This document shows positions 1-7,773 of a DNA stretch of 64,000 nucleotides, one piece after another; position 1 is the first letter of the stretch; each line of letters begins with the position of its first letter. A program made the position numbers and the translations under genes. The notes under the pieces are model-generated. The model was not told where the DNA came from and did not search any database. It worked only from the letters and a program-made list of their open reading frames with translations. The stretch spans positions 682,001 through 746,000 of the forward strand of contig NZ_FRCN01000002.1 in assembly GCF_900142925.1 (NCBI RefSeq), read 5' to 3'. This DNA comes from Chitinophaga sp. CF418. GTDB lineage: Bacteria; Bacteroidota; Bacteroidia; Chitinophagales; Chitinophagaceae.

Positions 1-1792
1 TGATACCAAAAGAGTAGTTCGACATTGGGAAGGTGTATGTAGAGTCTTTGGTAAGCGATACTGCCATTACGGAATCAGGTGCTGTAGCGCCGTATTCTGC
101 CAGTGCTGAATCCAGGTCAGCCTGTTCCGGGTTATGCAGGATCTCTGATCCGACAAAGAAGAGGGAATCTACTCCTGTTCTTTCCGTCTTAAAGAAACCG
201 GCATAACGGTTACGAATACCGTTGACGTCTGATACAAACGTAAAGTGTGTGTTATTGTATTGCAGTGGCGAACGTGCGTCACCGTATTTCATGTCTGTCA
301 GCTGGGAGATCTGTTTGTCAGCGCTCTTGTTCCAGTTATCGATCAGGAAGATATTGTAATGACCTGCCGGCAGGACGGTATCTCCGCTTTTGGCGGTTGG
401 AGACGGCCTGTTGGAAGAGTAGATAATTCCGCTCTTACCAGGGAAGGCAACGAATGAAGGATCCAGATCATCATACACATCATTGGTGATCTGTTCTGCA
501 GTCTGTTTTGTGATACTGTAGGTGTAGATATCTGTATGACCGTTCTTCACTGCTGAGAGCAAGAGGGAGTTATCGTATTCGAAGAAGTACTTCATATCGA
601 TTACCCTGTCAAAGCGTGGAAGGTCTTGTTTGGTAGTAGTTTTGGTAACGAGGTCGTATACCATGAGCTTAGTCACGCCCTCATGTTCATAGATGATGGC
701 CAGGCGATTTCCTTTCTGGTTCCATGCCAGTAACGGATAGTTAGGGTCCAGCTGGCTGGCCTGCATTCTCACCCCGCTGCGCAGCAATATCTTAGGCTTC
801 ATGTCGGCGAACTGTACCTGTACCTTGTACAATCCTTTAGAAAATTCTACCACTGCATACCAGTTGCTTTTTGGATTGGCCTGGAAGCGATAGAAGTCAG
901 ACTTCTTCAGTTCCCTGGCGGCGATAGTACGGGCGCCACGGGTACTCTGACGGCGGCGGCGGTTATCGTCCTGGTAACGTTTGGCATTGAATACCATGAA
1001 GTCCTTCAGTGCATTTTTGGGCTTCTGGCTCAGTACCTGTTCAAATCCTTTTTTCAGTCCGCGGTTAATGCGTGAGATATACATCAGGTAAGGTACAGCG
1101 TCCTTGCCATATTTACTTTCTACATAATACCAGAAGGCATGTCCGGCCAGTGTAGGCTTTTCATAGGCCAGCTGATAGAAGTCCTTGTACCTGCCTGACT
1201 GGATAGCGTCTTTCAGTTCATCATCCAGCTGGGTATTCCAGTTTTCCGCAGCATAGGCTATAAATCCGTCGGTGAACCATTTTGGGAAATCAATGAGCAC
1301 TGCATTACCGGCAAACTCTCCGATATCTTCTCCGAACAACAGGTTTTCCAGCATAACGCGGGCGATCCCTTCACGGATCTGTTTGTACAGGTGTTCATGG
1401 TTGCCATCAAAGTACACGATCAGTTTATTACCCACCAGCTTGGTGATACCACCCGTGTTCTGCCAGTCAACGCCAATGCCTATATTGGATTGCTTCATTT
1501 CCCCGAAGCTGTTGTACACGACAATATTCACCCGCTGACGGAAGGTAAATTCCATGAATTGTTCCAACTGTGGTAATTCCCTTTCTGCTACCTGTGCTAC
1601 GTATTTCCCTAATTCCAGACCGTTCTGGCTGAAGTAAGTATTAAAATGACGGGTTTGATAGTAACGCCATTTAAAATTCTTATGCTGTATGCGGTTCTGT
1701 CCAAATTCCACGGTATTGGTCTGTGCCTGGGATAGATACGAGCCAAGTAATAGGGTACCGGTAATTAATAACCTGGTAGTAAGTCGGTTCAT
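1..1792 (-). CDS. Secreted MA-type pseudo-peptidase/beta-propeller protein, 3' end beyond the window
   Basis: The gene begins at 1792 and runs off the left edge; about 597 codons are visible. The protein starts MNRLTTRLLITGTLLLGSYL and has a signal peptide ending near QAQ. Residues of about 40-270 look like the gluzincin (peptidase MA) fold seen in Bacteroidota proteins that carry TolB-like propellers: there is a segment PKWFTDGFIAYAAE resembling the WxxEG helix, but the place where HExxH would sit reads IREGIARV, so both zinc histidines are missing. After about residue 300 come blade-like repeats with YPLLAWNQKGNRLAIIYE and DPSFVAFPGKSGIIYSSNRP, typical of TolB/WD40-like propellers. It is probably a periplasmic or surface-exposed non-enzymatic protein; the exact role is unknown. 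It is divergent from the metallo-hydrolase gene at 1849, with only 56 bases between the two starts. Confidence 0.75.
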   Translation of the reverse strand, partial: MNRLTTRLLITGTLLLGSYLSQAQTNTVEFGQNRIQHKNFKWRYYQTRHFNTYFSQNGLELGKYVAQVAERELPQLEQFMEFTFRQRVNIVVYNSFGEMKQSNIGIGVDWQNTGGITKLVGNKLIVYFDGNHEHLYKQIREGIARVMLENLLFGEDIGEFAGNAVLIDFPKWFTDGFIAYAAENWNTQLDDELKDAIQSGRYKDFYQLAYEKPTLAGHAFWYYVESKYGKDAVPYLMYISRINRGLKKGFEQVLSQKPKNALKDFMVFNAKRYQDDNRRRRQSTRGARTIAARELKKSDFYRFQANPKSNWYAVVEFSKGLYKVQVQFADMKPKILLRSGVRMQASQLDPNYPLLAWNQKGNRLAIIYEHEGVTKLMVYDLVTKTTTKQDLPRFDRVIDMKYFFEYDNSLLLSAVKNGHTDIYTYSITKQTAEQITNDVYDDLDPSFVAFPGKSGIIYSSNRPSPTAKSGDTVLPAGHYNIFLIDNWNKSADKQISQLTDMKYGDARSPLQYNNTHFTFVSDVNGIRNRYAGFFKTERTGVDSLFFVGSEILHNPEQADLDSALAEYGATAPDSVMAVSLTKDSTYTFPMSNYSFGI

Positions 1793-1848
1793 ACAGAAAG
1801 TATTGATAATATTGCGTTCTGAATTAAAAATAGCAAAAATCGGCAACA

Positions 1849-2487
1849 ATGATGGAAATACAACATTTCACCTTTAATCCGTTTCAGGAAAATACCTATT
1901 TACTCATTAACGAAAAAAAGGATTGTATAATTATAGACCCGGGCTGTTATTTTGAAGAAGAAAGGAAACAATTACTGACATATATCGAAAAAGAGGGTTT
2001 GAAAGTTACACGGCTCCTGAACACACATTGCCACATTGACCATATTTTCGGTAACAGACTGGTTGTGAAGACCTATGGAGTTGGCCTGGAAATACATCCT
2101 CAGGACAAAATTGTACTGGACCGTTCTCCTGAAATAGGCAAAATGTATAATATTCCCTTTGAACCTTCTCCAGAACCTGTCCGGTTCCTGGAAGACGGAG
2201 AAAAAATACTCTTTGGCGATGATGAGCTGGAAGTATTGTTGACTCCCGGCCATTCACCGGGGAGTGTGTGTTTTTATTCCGCCGGCCAGCAAATCCTTAT
2301 AGGTGGAGATGTGCTGTTTTACCAGAGTATTGGCCGTACAGACCTGCCTGGAGGCAGCCATCAAACTTTAATTAACAGCATTCAGCAAAAATTGTTCGTA
2401 CTGCCCGATGAGGTAAGGGTGTATCCCGGTCACGGACAGTCTACCACTATTGGTTTTGAAAAGCGGCACAACCCCTTCCTGCAGTAA
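1849..2487 (+). CDS. MBL-fold metallo-hydrolase (glyoxalase II-like, YcbL type)
   Basis: The 212-residue protein is a compact metallo-beta-lactamase-fold hydrolase. Metal ligands are visible in order: THCHIDH (H60, H62, D64, H65), H135 in LTPGHSPGS, D154 in IGGDVLF and H195 in VYPGHG. The short length and the lack of the C-terminal glutathione-binding helices of true glyoxalase II point to the YcbL-like group, which acts on thioesters such as hydroxyacyl-thiols in the cytoplasm. There is no signal peptide. Two ATG codons occur at the start (1849 and 1852); either could be used. The gene appears monocistronic, convergent with the flippase gene that ends at 2517. The substrate cannot be told from the sequence. 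Confidence 0.9.
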   Translation: MMEIQHFTFNPFQENTYLLINEKKDCIIIDPGCYFEEERKQLLTYIEKEGLKVTRLLNTHCHIDHIFGNRLVVKTYGVGLEIHPQDKIVLDRSPEIGKMYNIPFEPSPEPVRFLEDGEKILFGDDELEVLLTPGHSPGSVCFYSAGQQILIGGDVLFYQSIGRTDLPGGSHQTLINSIQQKLFVLPDEVRVYPGHGQSTTIGFEKRHNPFLQ

Positions 2488-2516
2488 GTACTCAGACTCT
2501 TCAGGACAGTGGAGGT

Positions 2517-4052
2517 TTAAATCCTGCTCACAAATTTTCCGATAAAAGGTAGTCTGGAAAACTCCTTTTTCTCCATTTTCAGCAGGAACCAGATATAGCC
2601 GCCAAAGAAGACTGTGGCCACAAACAGGGACAGTGGCTTCAGTGCGTATACATCGCCCGGAGACAACAGTGTCCTGTTCAGGAGATCATACAGGTAAAAA
2701 GTCAGCACAGCGGTTAGCATGTAAGTGAGGATGCGTGGAAGATGGTATGGTACCGGGTAGTATTTCTGCCCCAGTATATAACAGATGGTCATCTGGGCAA
2801 AGTAGCAGACCATGGTGGCCAGCGCCGCACCAAAGTATCCCATAACGGGGATCCACCACCAGTTCAGTAAAAAGGCCAGTATTGCGGTAATAATCGTGAT
2901 CATGGCGCCTGTTTTGGTCCGGTCGGTCAGTTTGAACCAGATGGTCAGGTTATAGTAGATACCCAGGAACATATTGGCCAGCAGCAGGATGGGAACGATC
3001 TTCATACCGGGATAGTACTCCGGTCTGCGCAGGAAGGTCTTCCAGACGTTCAGGTACAGGCTTACAAAGAGGAACATCATACATAACAACACCACAAAGA
3101 GTTTCATGATGCGGGCGTACATCTTCTGCGGATCTTTGCCTTCTGCCTGTTTAAAGAAAAATGGCTCAGCGCCTAACTTAAATGCCTGTATGAACATGGT
3201 GATCAGAATAGCCAGTTTGTAGTTTGCGGCATAGATCCCGATCAGCTCTTTTTTGTCCGTCATATTATTCCCAGGCAGGAATTGCGGTAGAAACCATGCC
3301 CTGTCAAAAGTCTCATTCACCATACCAGCCATCCCGAAGAAGATGAGCGGAATGGAATAATTCAGCATCTGTCTCCATACCGCAGTATCAAACTGCCAGC
3401 GGATGCGCATCAGCTGGGGCAGGAACAATAACAGCGTAATACCACTTCCCAGCGCATTGCTGAGATAAATGTAACCTATCTGGTTTCCCGTACGTATATC
3501 CGGCAGCCAGGTCTGACCTGCAGCATGCATTTTCGGTATGATGACCAGGAAAAGGACGTTGAACCCGATAGTGGTGAGAATACCCGTCAGGCGAATAAAG
3601 GCATAACGGACCGGCTTGTTCTCCAGCCGCAGCTGGGCAAAGGGAATAGCCGTCAGCGCATCAAAGGCCATAATCAGTACCAGGTAGGTAAAGAATACCG
3701 GATGCGTATCTAATCCGCTCAACTCACCAATATAGGAATGAATGATAGGTCCCCGGAAGAACAGGAGTAATATTGTAAAACTAATGGTAGAAAACAGTAA
3801 TGACATGGTGGAGGTGCTCAATACCGTCTGACTGTTCTCCTTTTTGGCGAACCGGAAGAAGGCCGTCTCCATACCATAGGTCAGGATAATATTCAGGAAT
3901 GGGATATAGGCATACACTGTAGACATCTCCCCGTACGAAGCCTGTGTCATCAGCTCGAGGTAGAGCGGTGTGAGGAAGTAGTTAAGTAGCTTGCTCGCTA
4001 TGTTACTAAAGCCGTAATAGATCGTTTGTCCTGCCAGTGATTTTATACTCAA
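2517..4052 (-). CDS. Polysaccharide flippase of the MOP superfamily (Wzx-like), TTG start
   Basis: This 511-residue integral membrane protein has about 12-14 hydrophobic segments and the N-terminal pattern SLAGQTIYYGFSNIASKLLN, which is typical of the Bacteroidota lipopolysaccharide/oligosaccharide flippases of the MOP (MATE-like) superfamily. It should move lipid-linked glycan units from the inner to the outer leaflet of the inner membrane. No glycosyltransferase cluster surrounds it, so the glycan is not known. The only plausible start is TTG at 4052: an in-frame TAA lies five codons upstream and no ATG occurs before the first membrane helix. The downstream neighbour is convergent. Family confidence is high, substrate unknown. 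Confidence 0.88.
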   Translation of the reverse strand: MSIKSLAGQTIYYGFSNIASKLLNYFLTPLYLELMTQASYGEMSTVYAYIPFLNIILTYGMETAFFRFAKKENSQTVLSTSTMSLLFSTISFTILLLFFRGPIIHSYIGELSGLDTHPVFFTYLVLIMAFDALTAIPFAQLRLENKPVRYAFIRLTGILTTIGFNVLFLVIIPKMHAAGQTWLPDIRTGNQIGYIYLSNALGSGITLLLFLPQLMRIRWQFDTAVWRQMLNYSIPLIFFGMAGMVNETFDRAWFLPQFLPGNNMTDKKELIGIYAANYKLAILITMFIQAFKLGAEPFFFKQAEGKDPQKMYARIMKLFVVLLCMMFLFVSLYLNVWKTFLRRPEYYPGMKIVPILLLANMFLGIYYNLTIWFKLTDRTKTGAMITIITAILAFLLNWWWIPVMGYFGAALATMVCYFAQMTICYILGQKYYPVPYHLPRILTYMLTAVLTFYLYDLLNRTLLSPGDVYALKPLSLFVATVFFGGYIWFLLKMEKKEFSRLPFIGKFVSRI

Positions 4053-4078
4053 TTCCCTGAAATTTTAGCCAAAATTAA

Positions 4079-4477
4079 TTATTCCAGCCCTTTCCTGCGC
4101 TGTTGTTTTTTCTCCGACAGTCGTTTTTTGAATTGGATACGCTTTTCCTTCACTGCCCTGGAGGGTCTGGTGGGTACCCGTTTTTTGGGTTTGATGAGGG
4201 CTTTATTCACCAGTTCGTTCATCTTCTTTACAACCAGCTGTTTGTTGCCCAGTTGGGTACGTTCTTCCTGGGAGCGTACCTGCAGCAGCCCCTCTGCGTT
4301 GATGCGGTGCGCCAGCTTTTCCTGCACCAGTGTTTTTTGTTCTTCGGTTAACAAAGATGAAGCGGCAATATCAAAATAACCCTCCACCATGGTTTCTACC
4401 TTATTCACGTTTTGTCCGCCCTTTCCCCCGCTCCTGGCGGTGCGGAAGGTAATTTCGGCGGAAAGATCTACACTCAT
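4079..4477 (-). CDS. arfB: Alternative ribosome-rescue factor ArfB (peptidyl-tRNA hydrolase)
   Basis: The 132-residue protein carries the release-factor GGQ loop in RSGGKGGQNVNKVETM (GGQ at residues 20-22) without codon-recognition domains, and ends in a strongly basic tail (KKQQRRKGLE and the preceding 25 residues) that in ArfB/YaeJ enters the empty mRNA channel. It hydrolyses peptidyl-tRNA on ribosomes stalled at the 3' end of a non-stop mRNA. Length and architecture match the family well. It lies 26 bases upstream of the flippase start on the same strand, so the two may be co-transcribed, although a functional link is not obvious. Confidence 0.93.
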   Translation of the reverse strand: MSVDLSAEITFRTARSGGKGGQNVNKVETMVEGYFDIAASSLLTEEQKTLVQEKLAHRINAEGLLQVRSQEERTQLGNKQLVVKKMNELVNKALIKPKKRVPTRPSRAVKEKRIQFKKRLSEKKQQRRKGLE

Positions 4478-4567
4478 TTAATTAACGTTTCTTTATAATT
4501 GATTATCGTAATTTAACTAAAGGTAAATGATTTTATTTGCCGTCCATCCTTATAAATCCTGTGTGCC

Positions 4568-5917
4568 ATGAATTTCTTTACTCCCCTGCAGTTGCGCATA
4601 CTTAAAACCAGCTGGATTCCCGTACTGATAGCCTGCACGATACAGAAGGGCGCTGACATCATATTCCCATCAATATTATCGCTTAGCCTGGGAACGCAAT
4701 ATGCAATATTCCTGGCGATGAATACGCTCGTTATGGTAGTATGGGAAGCTGTCATTAAAAAGGATGTGAAACAATTTGGTATACTGGCATTCGTGGTGCT
4801 CTTAGCTTTCGGTTTGCAGTTTGTCCTGAATGAATTCCTGAAAGCCAACAGCAGTCAACAAAATACTTCCCTGATCTATTATGTCAATTCATTTGCGGTC
4901 TTCCTGGTGATTATTATCACCCGCTTCTATCTGAACGGTATGAGCGATAAAATAGGAGCAGCAGTGCTGGCAGCGGTCATCTATTTTGTGATCCCTAAAA
5001 CAGGTAGCCCAACGGGCGGGATCCCGATGGGATGGCTGAATATGTCCGGGTTCTGGATAGAGGTAGTGAAATTCCTTGCTTTTCTGCTGACAACCTTCGG
5101 CACCTTTATCTCTTACTACTCGATTATTTTCCTGACAGAGAACAGTTTCAGATGGCCGGCATTTTTTATAAAACTGCAGTCCCGTATACAGACCATCAGC
5201 GGATGGGAATATTTTTTCATCTTCCTTGCAATATGGTTCATTTACATGGGTAGCATTGGTGAACTCACTTATTTAATGGGAAGTTTCTTCGAAGGGACGG
5301 CATTGCCTGTAGTAGTTACTGGTTTTATTATTTTCAGGTTATTGCTGGCTGTTCTGTGTGTATATTCTCTTGCCGGCTTGTTAAGAAATATCATTACCGG
5401 CAGGGCTTTGACTACCGGAGAATATAATCCCTGGGTGATCATGATGCATTACATTCCTGTTGTTAATATTATCGCAGTGTTAAAACTTTTAATTGATAAA
5501 GATAAACCGACTACACAGGAAGCCCACGCTGTGTTATATCTGGAATCTGACAGGTATGCTGCCCAGCAGGCGATGATCATTTCCGGTATTACAGTAACGG
5601 TATACAATATCTATCACCTGCTGACAGCGCCTACCGGCCTGGCTTTATCGGGAGCAGCGTTACTGGGGGCACTATACCTTTTAAAGATCTTCGCCTATAT
5701 AAAATTACGTAGCAGTAAGACCTATCTGTTACTGGTAATGGGTTTGAATACCATAACAATACTGTTTGCACTAAATGAATACCTGTTGTTGTCTTTATCA
5801 TTCCTCTATCTCTACTATTACCTGATGCAGGAATTGTTTTATCCAAAGCTGGAAATAGAAGACACTATGAAAGTGCAGGATCCCGAAGCCGATGATATTT
5901 TCACACATACCGCATAA
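4568..5917 (+). CDS. Unknown polytopic membrane protein, 449 residues
   Basis: I do not recognise a family. The protein has about 12 hydrophobic segments spread over nearly its whole length, short polar loops and an acidic cytoplasm-like tail of about 20 residues (ending DPEADDIFTHTA). The N-terminus lacks a cleavable signal and begins MNFFTPLQLRILKTSW. A loop around residues 310-330 (IDKDKPTTQEAHAVLYLESD) is the main soluble segment. There are no conserved charged motifs of ABC, MFS or DMT carriers that I can see. It is followed 43 bases later by dtd on the same strand and so may lead a short operon (unknown-dtd-mazG-yihY). A membrane sensor or transporter are both possible. Confidence 0.7.
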   Translation: MNFFTPLQLRILKTSWIPVLIACTIQKGADIIFPSILSLSLGTQYAIFLAMNTLVMVVWEAVIKKDVKQFGILAFVVLLAFGLQFVLNEFLKANSSQQNTSLIYYVNSFAVFLVIIITRFYLNGMSDKIGAAVLAAVIYFVIPKTGSPTGGIPMGWLNMSGFWIEVVKFLAFLLTTFGTFISYYSIIFLTENSFRWPAFFIKLQSRIQTISGWEYFFIFLAIWFIYMGSIGELTYLMGSFFEGTALPVVVTGFIIFRLLLAVLCVYSLAGLLRNIITGRALTTGEYNPWVIMMHYIPVVNIIAVLKLLIDKDKPTTQEAHAVLYLESDRYAAQQAMIISGITVTVYNIYHLLTAPTGLALSGAALLGALYLLKIFAYIKLRSSKTYLLLVMGLNTITILFALNEYLLLSLSFLYLYYYLMQELFYPKLEIEDTMKVQDPEADDIFTHTA

Positions 5918-5960
5918 ATATTTTAATTTCCCGCCGCAATTAAAATAACTTATTACACAT

Positions 5961-6413
5961 ATGCGTGCAGTTATACAACGTGCATCAAGGGCATCCGTGA
6001 CCGTAGATGGCAGTGTTACCGGCAGTATCCGGACAGGTTTGCTGGTATTGCTGGGTATTGAGGATGCTGATAATACCGAAGACATCACCTGGCTAAGTAA
6101 TAAGATCGTCAACCTCCGCATTTTTAATGATGAGGAAGGCGTTATGAATCGCTCTGTGAAAGAAGTGGAGGGCGATATCCTGCTGGTGAGCCAGTTTACC
6201 CTGCATGCCGCCACCAAAAAAGGGAACAGGCCCTCCTATATCAAAGCCAGTAAGCCGGATATAGCCATTCCGCTGTATGAACAGATGATTAGCCAGCTGA
6301 CTTTTGATATGGGGAAAACTATAGCTACCGGTATTTTCGGGGCAGATATGAAGGTGGAGCTGCTGAATGACGGCCCTGTTACGATCATTATAGACACAAA
6401 ATCAAAAGAATAA
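5961..6413 (+). CDS. dtd: D-aminoacyl-tRNA deacylase
   Basis: The 150-residue protein removes D-amino acids (and glycine mischarged on tRNA-Ala) from tRNA. It starts MRAVIQRASRASVTVDG, as almost all bacterial DTD proteins do, and has the two catalytic-pocket motifs: SQFTLHA near residue 79 and the NDGPVT variant of the NxGPVT cross-subunit motif near residue 139. Length is standard. The gene is followed by a MazG-like gene only 9 bases later, so the two are almost certainly co-transcribed. Together with arfB upstream on the other strand it gives a small translation-quality neighbourhood. Confidence 0.96.
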   Translation: MRAVIQRASRASVTVDGSVTGSIRTGLLVLLGIEDADNTEDITWLSNKIVNLRIFNDEEGVMNRSVKEVEGDILLVSQFTLHAATKKGNRPSYIKASKPDIAIPLYEQMISQLTFDMGKTIATGIFGADMKVELLNDGPVTIIIDTKSKE

Positions 6414-6422
6414 ATATTTAAT

Positions 6423-6749
6423 ATGACGATCCAGGAAGCACAGGAAAAGATCGATGGCTGGATTAAAACTGTTGGCGTACGCTATTTCAGCGAACTGACC
6501 AACATGGCCATCCTGACAGAAGAAGTGGGGGAAGTAGCCCGTATTATGTCCCGCAAATATGGTGAGCAGTCCTTTAAGGAGTCGGACAAGCAGAAAGACC
6601 TGGCGGATGAGCTGGCAGATGTGCTGTGGGTACTGCTCTGCATTGCCAATCAGACAGGGGTGGACATGACAGCCGCCCTGGAGAAGAATTTCGAGAAGAA
6701 AAACATCCGGGATGCCAGCAGGCACAAGGACAATGAAAAGCTCCAATAA
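6423..6749 (+). CDS. MazG-like nucleotide pyrophosphohydrolase
   Basis: The 108-residue protein is a single-domain all-alpha NTP pyrophosphatase. It shows the EExxE...ExxD metal site: LTEEVGEVARIM around residues 36-47 and DLADELADVLWVL around residues 61-73. This short form is related to the iMazG/RS21-C6 group rather than two-domain MazG. It probably hydrolyses non-canonical or excess NTP/dNTP to the monophosphate and pyrophosphate. It lies 9 bases after dtd and 26 bases before the YihY-type gene, consistent with one operon. The preferred nucleotide cannot be inferred. Confidence 0.88.
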   Translation: MTIQEAQEKIDGWIKTVGVRYFSELTNMAILTEEVGEVARIMSRKYGEQSFKESDKQKDLADELADVLWVLLCIANQTGVDMTAALEKNFEKKNIRDASRHKDNEKLQ

Positions 6750-6775
6750 GGCAGGTTTTTTGTTAAAGCAATCAT

Positions 6776-7729
6776 ATGAAGATCATCAAGAAAATAAAGA
6801 CCTTCTGGCACATTCTGAAACAGACTTTTCATGATTTCATGGATGATAAGGTACTCAAACTCAGCGCCGCATTATCCTATTATACCGTTTTTTCCATAGC
6901 CCCTATGCTGATCGTGATTATCACGCTGTGTGATGTATTTCTTGGGAAAGAGGCGATCGAGGGTAGTATATATGGGCAGATCAAGACTATGGTAGGAAGC
7001 CAAGCCGCCCTCCAGATCCAGCAGATGATCAAAAACGCTGCTCTCTCGGGAGACTCGGGCTGGGCAACCATAGTGGGTATTGTTACCCTTGTCATTGGTG
7101 CTACGAGTGTATTTGGTGAGATCCAGGACTCCATTAACTTTATCTGGCAGCTAAAAGCCAAACCTAAGAATGGTCTGCTGAAGATGTTGCTCAACCGCCT
7201 GCTGTCATTTTCAATAGTTATCAGCCTTGGATTTATCCTCATGGTGTCCCTGGCTTTGAACGGTATTATTGCACTGTTCAGTCACCAGCTGTCGATTTTC
7301 TTCCCGCAGGTAACAATAGTATTGGTGTACATTATTAACCTGGTCCTCACCTTTGTGATCATCAGCGTGCTGTTTGCCATCATTTTTAAGGTGTTGCCTG
7401 ATGCAAAAGTGCAGTGGAAGCATGTTATTATCGGCGCAGTGACAACCGCGATCCTGTTTATGATAGGAAAATTCGCGATAGGCATGTATCTTGGCTCCAG
7501 TAAAGTAGGTACGGCCTACGGGGCGGCAGGGTCCATCGTGATCATCCTGCTCTGGGTGTATTACTCAGCCATTATCCTGTACTTTGGAGCTGAGTTTACT
7601 CAAGTATATGTACAGCATTTCGGAGGAAGGATCAGACCCAATGAATATGCAGTATATGTGAAGGAAGTGCCCGTGGAAACTGATGAATTACCGTTAACCG
7701 GCCCGATTGAGAATGAAAAAGGTAGCTAA
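6776..7729 (+). CDS. YihY/BrkB-family inner-membrane protein
   Basis: The 317-residue protein has the family layout: an amphipathic N-terminus, the conserved ALSYYTVFSIAPMLIVII first membrane segment, then five more helices, and the late motif YGAAGSIVIILLWVYYSAII followed by FGAEFTQVY. These are hallmarks of the YihY/UPF0761 family (formerly annotated as ribonuclease BN or BrkB virulence factor). Biochemical function is not settled; ribonuclease activity was a misassignment. The acidic C-terminal tail is short. It is the last gene of the run starting at 4568 or 5961, and glyS follows with its own promoter box. Confidence 0.92.
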   Translation: MKIIKKIKTFWHILKQTFHDFMDDKVLKLSAALSYYTVFSIAPMLIVIITLCDVFLGKEAIEGSIYGQIKTMVGSQAALQIQQMIKNAALSGDSGWATIVGIVTLVIGATSVFGEIQDSINFIWQLKAKPKNGLLKMLLNRLLSFSIVISLGFILMVSLALNGIIALFSHQLSIFFPQVTIVLVYIINLVLTFVIISVLFAIIFKVLPDAKVQWKHVIIGAVTTAILFMIGKFAIGMYLGSSKVGTAYGAAGSIVIILLWVYYSAIILYFGAEFTQVYVQHFGGRIRPNEYAVYVKEVPVETDELPLTGPIENEKGS

Positions 7730-7758
7730 ACGCCATCTTTAAATCCGAAAACCCTTAT

Positions 7759-7766
7759 TATATTTG
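7759..7766 (+). promoter_or_regulatory. Predicted -7 promoter box for glyS (TATATTTG)
   Basis: TATATTTG fits the Bacteroidota TAnnTTTG -7 element exactly. It ends only 7 bases before the ATG of glyS, so the transcript would have a leader of a few bases or none. No clear TTG at the -33 position is seen. Confidence 0.6.
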
Positions 7767-7773
7767 CGCCATT

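Noticed and set aside
6776..7729. Ribonuclease BN annotation for the YihY-type protein
   Set aside because: The family's RNase BN label is a known misassignment; the protein has six membrane helices and no nuclease motif.
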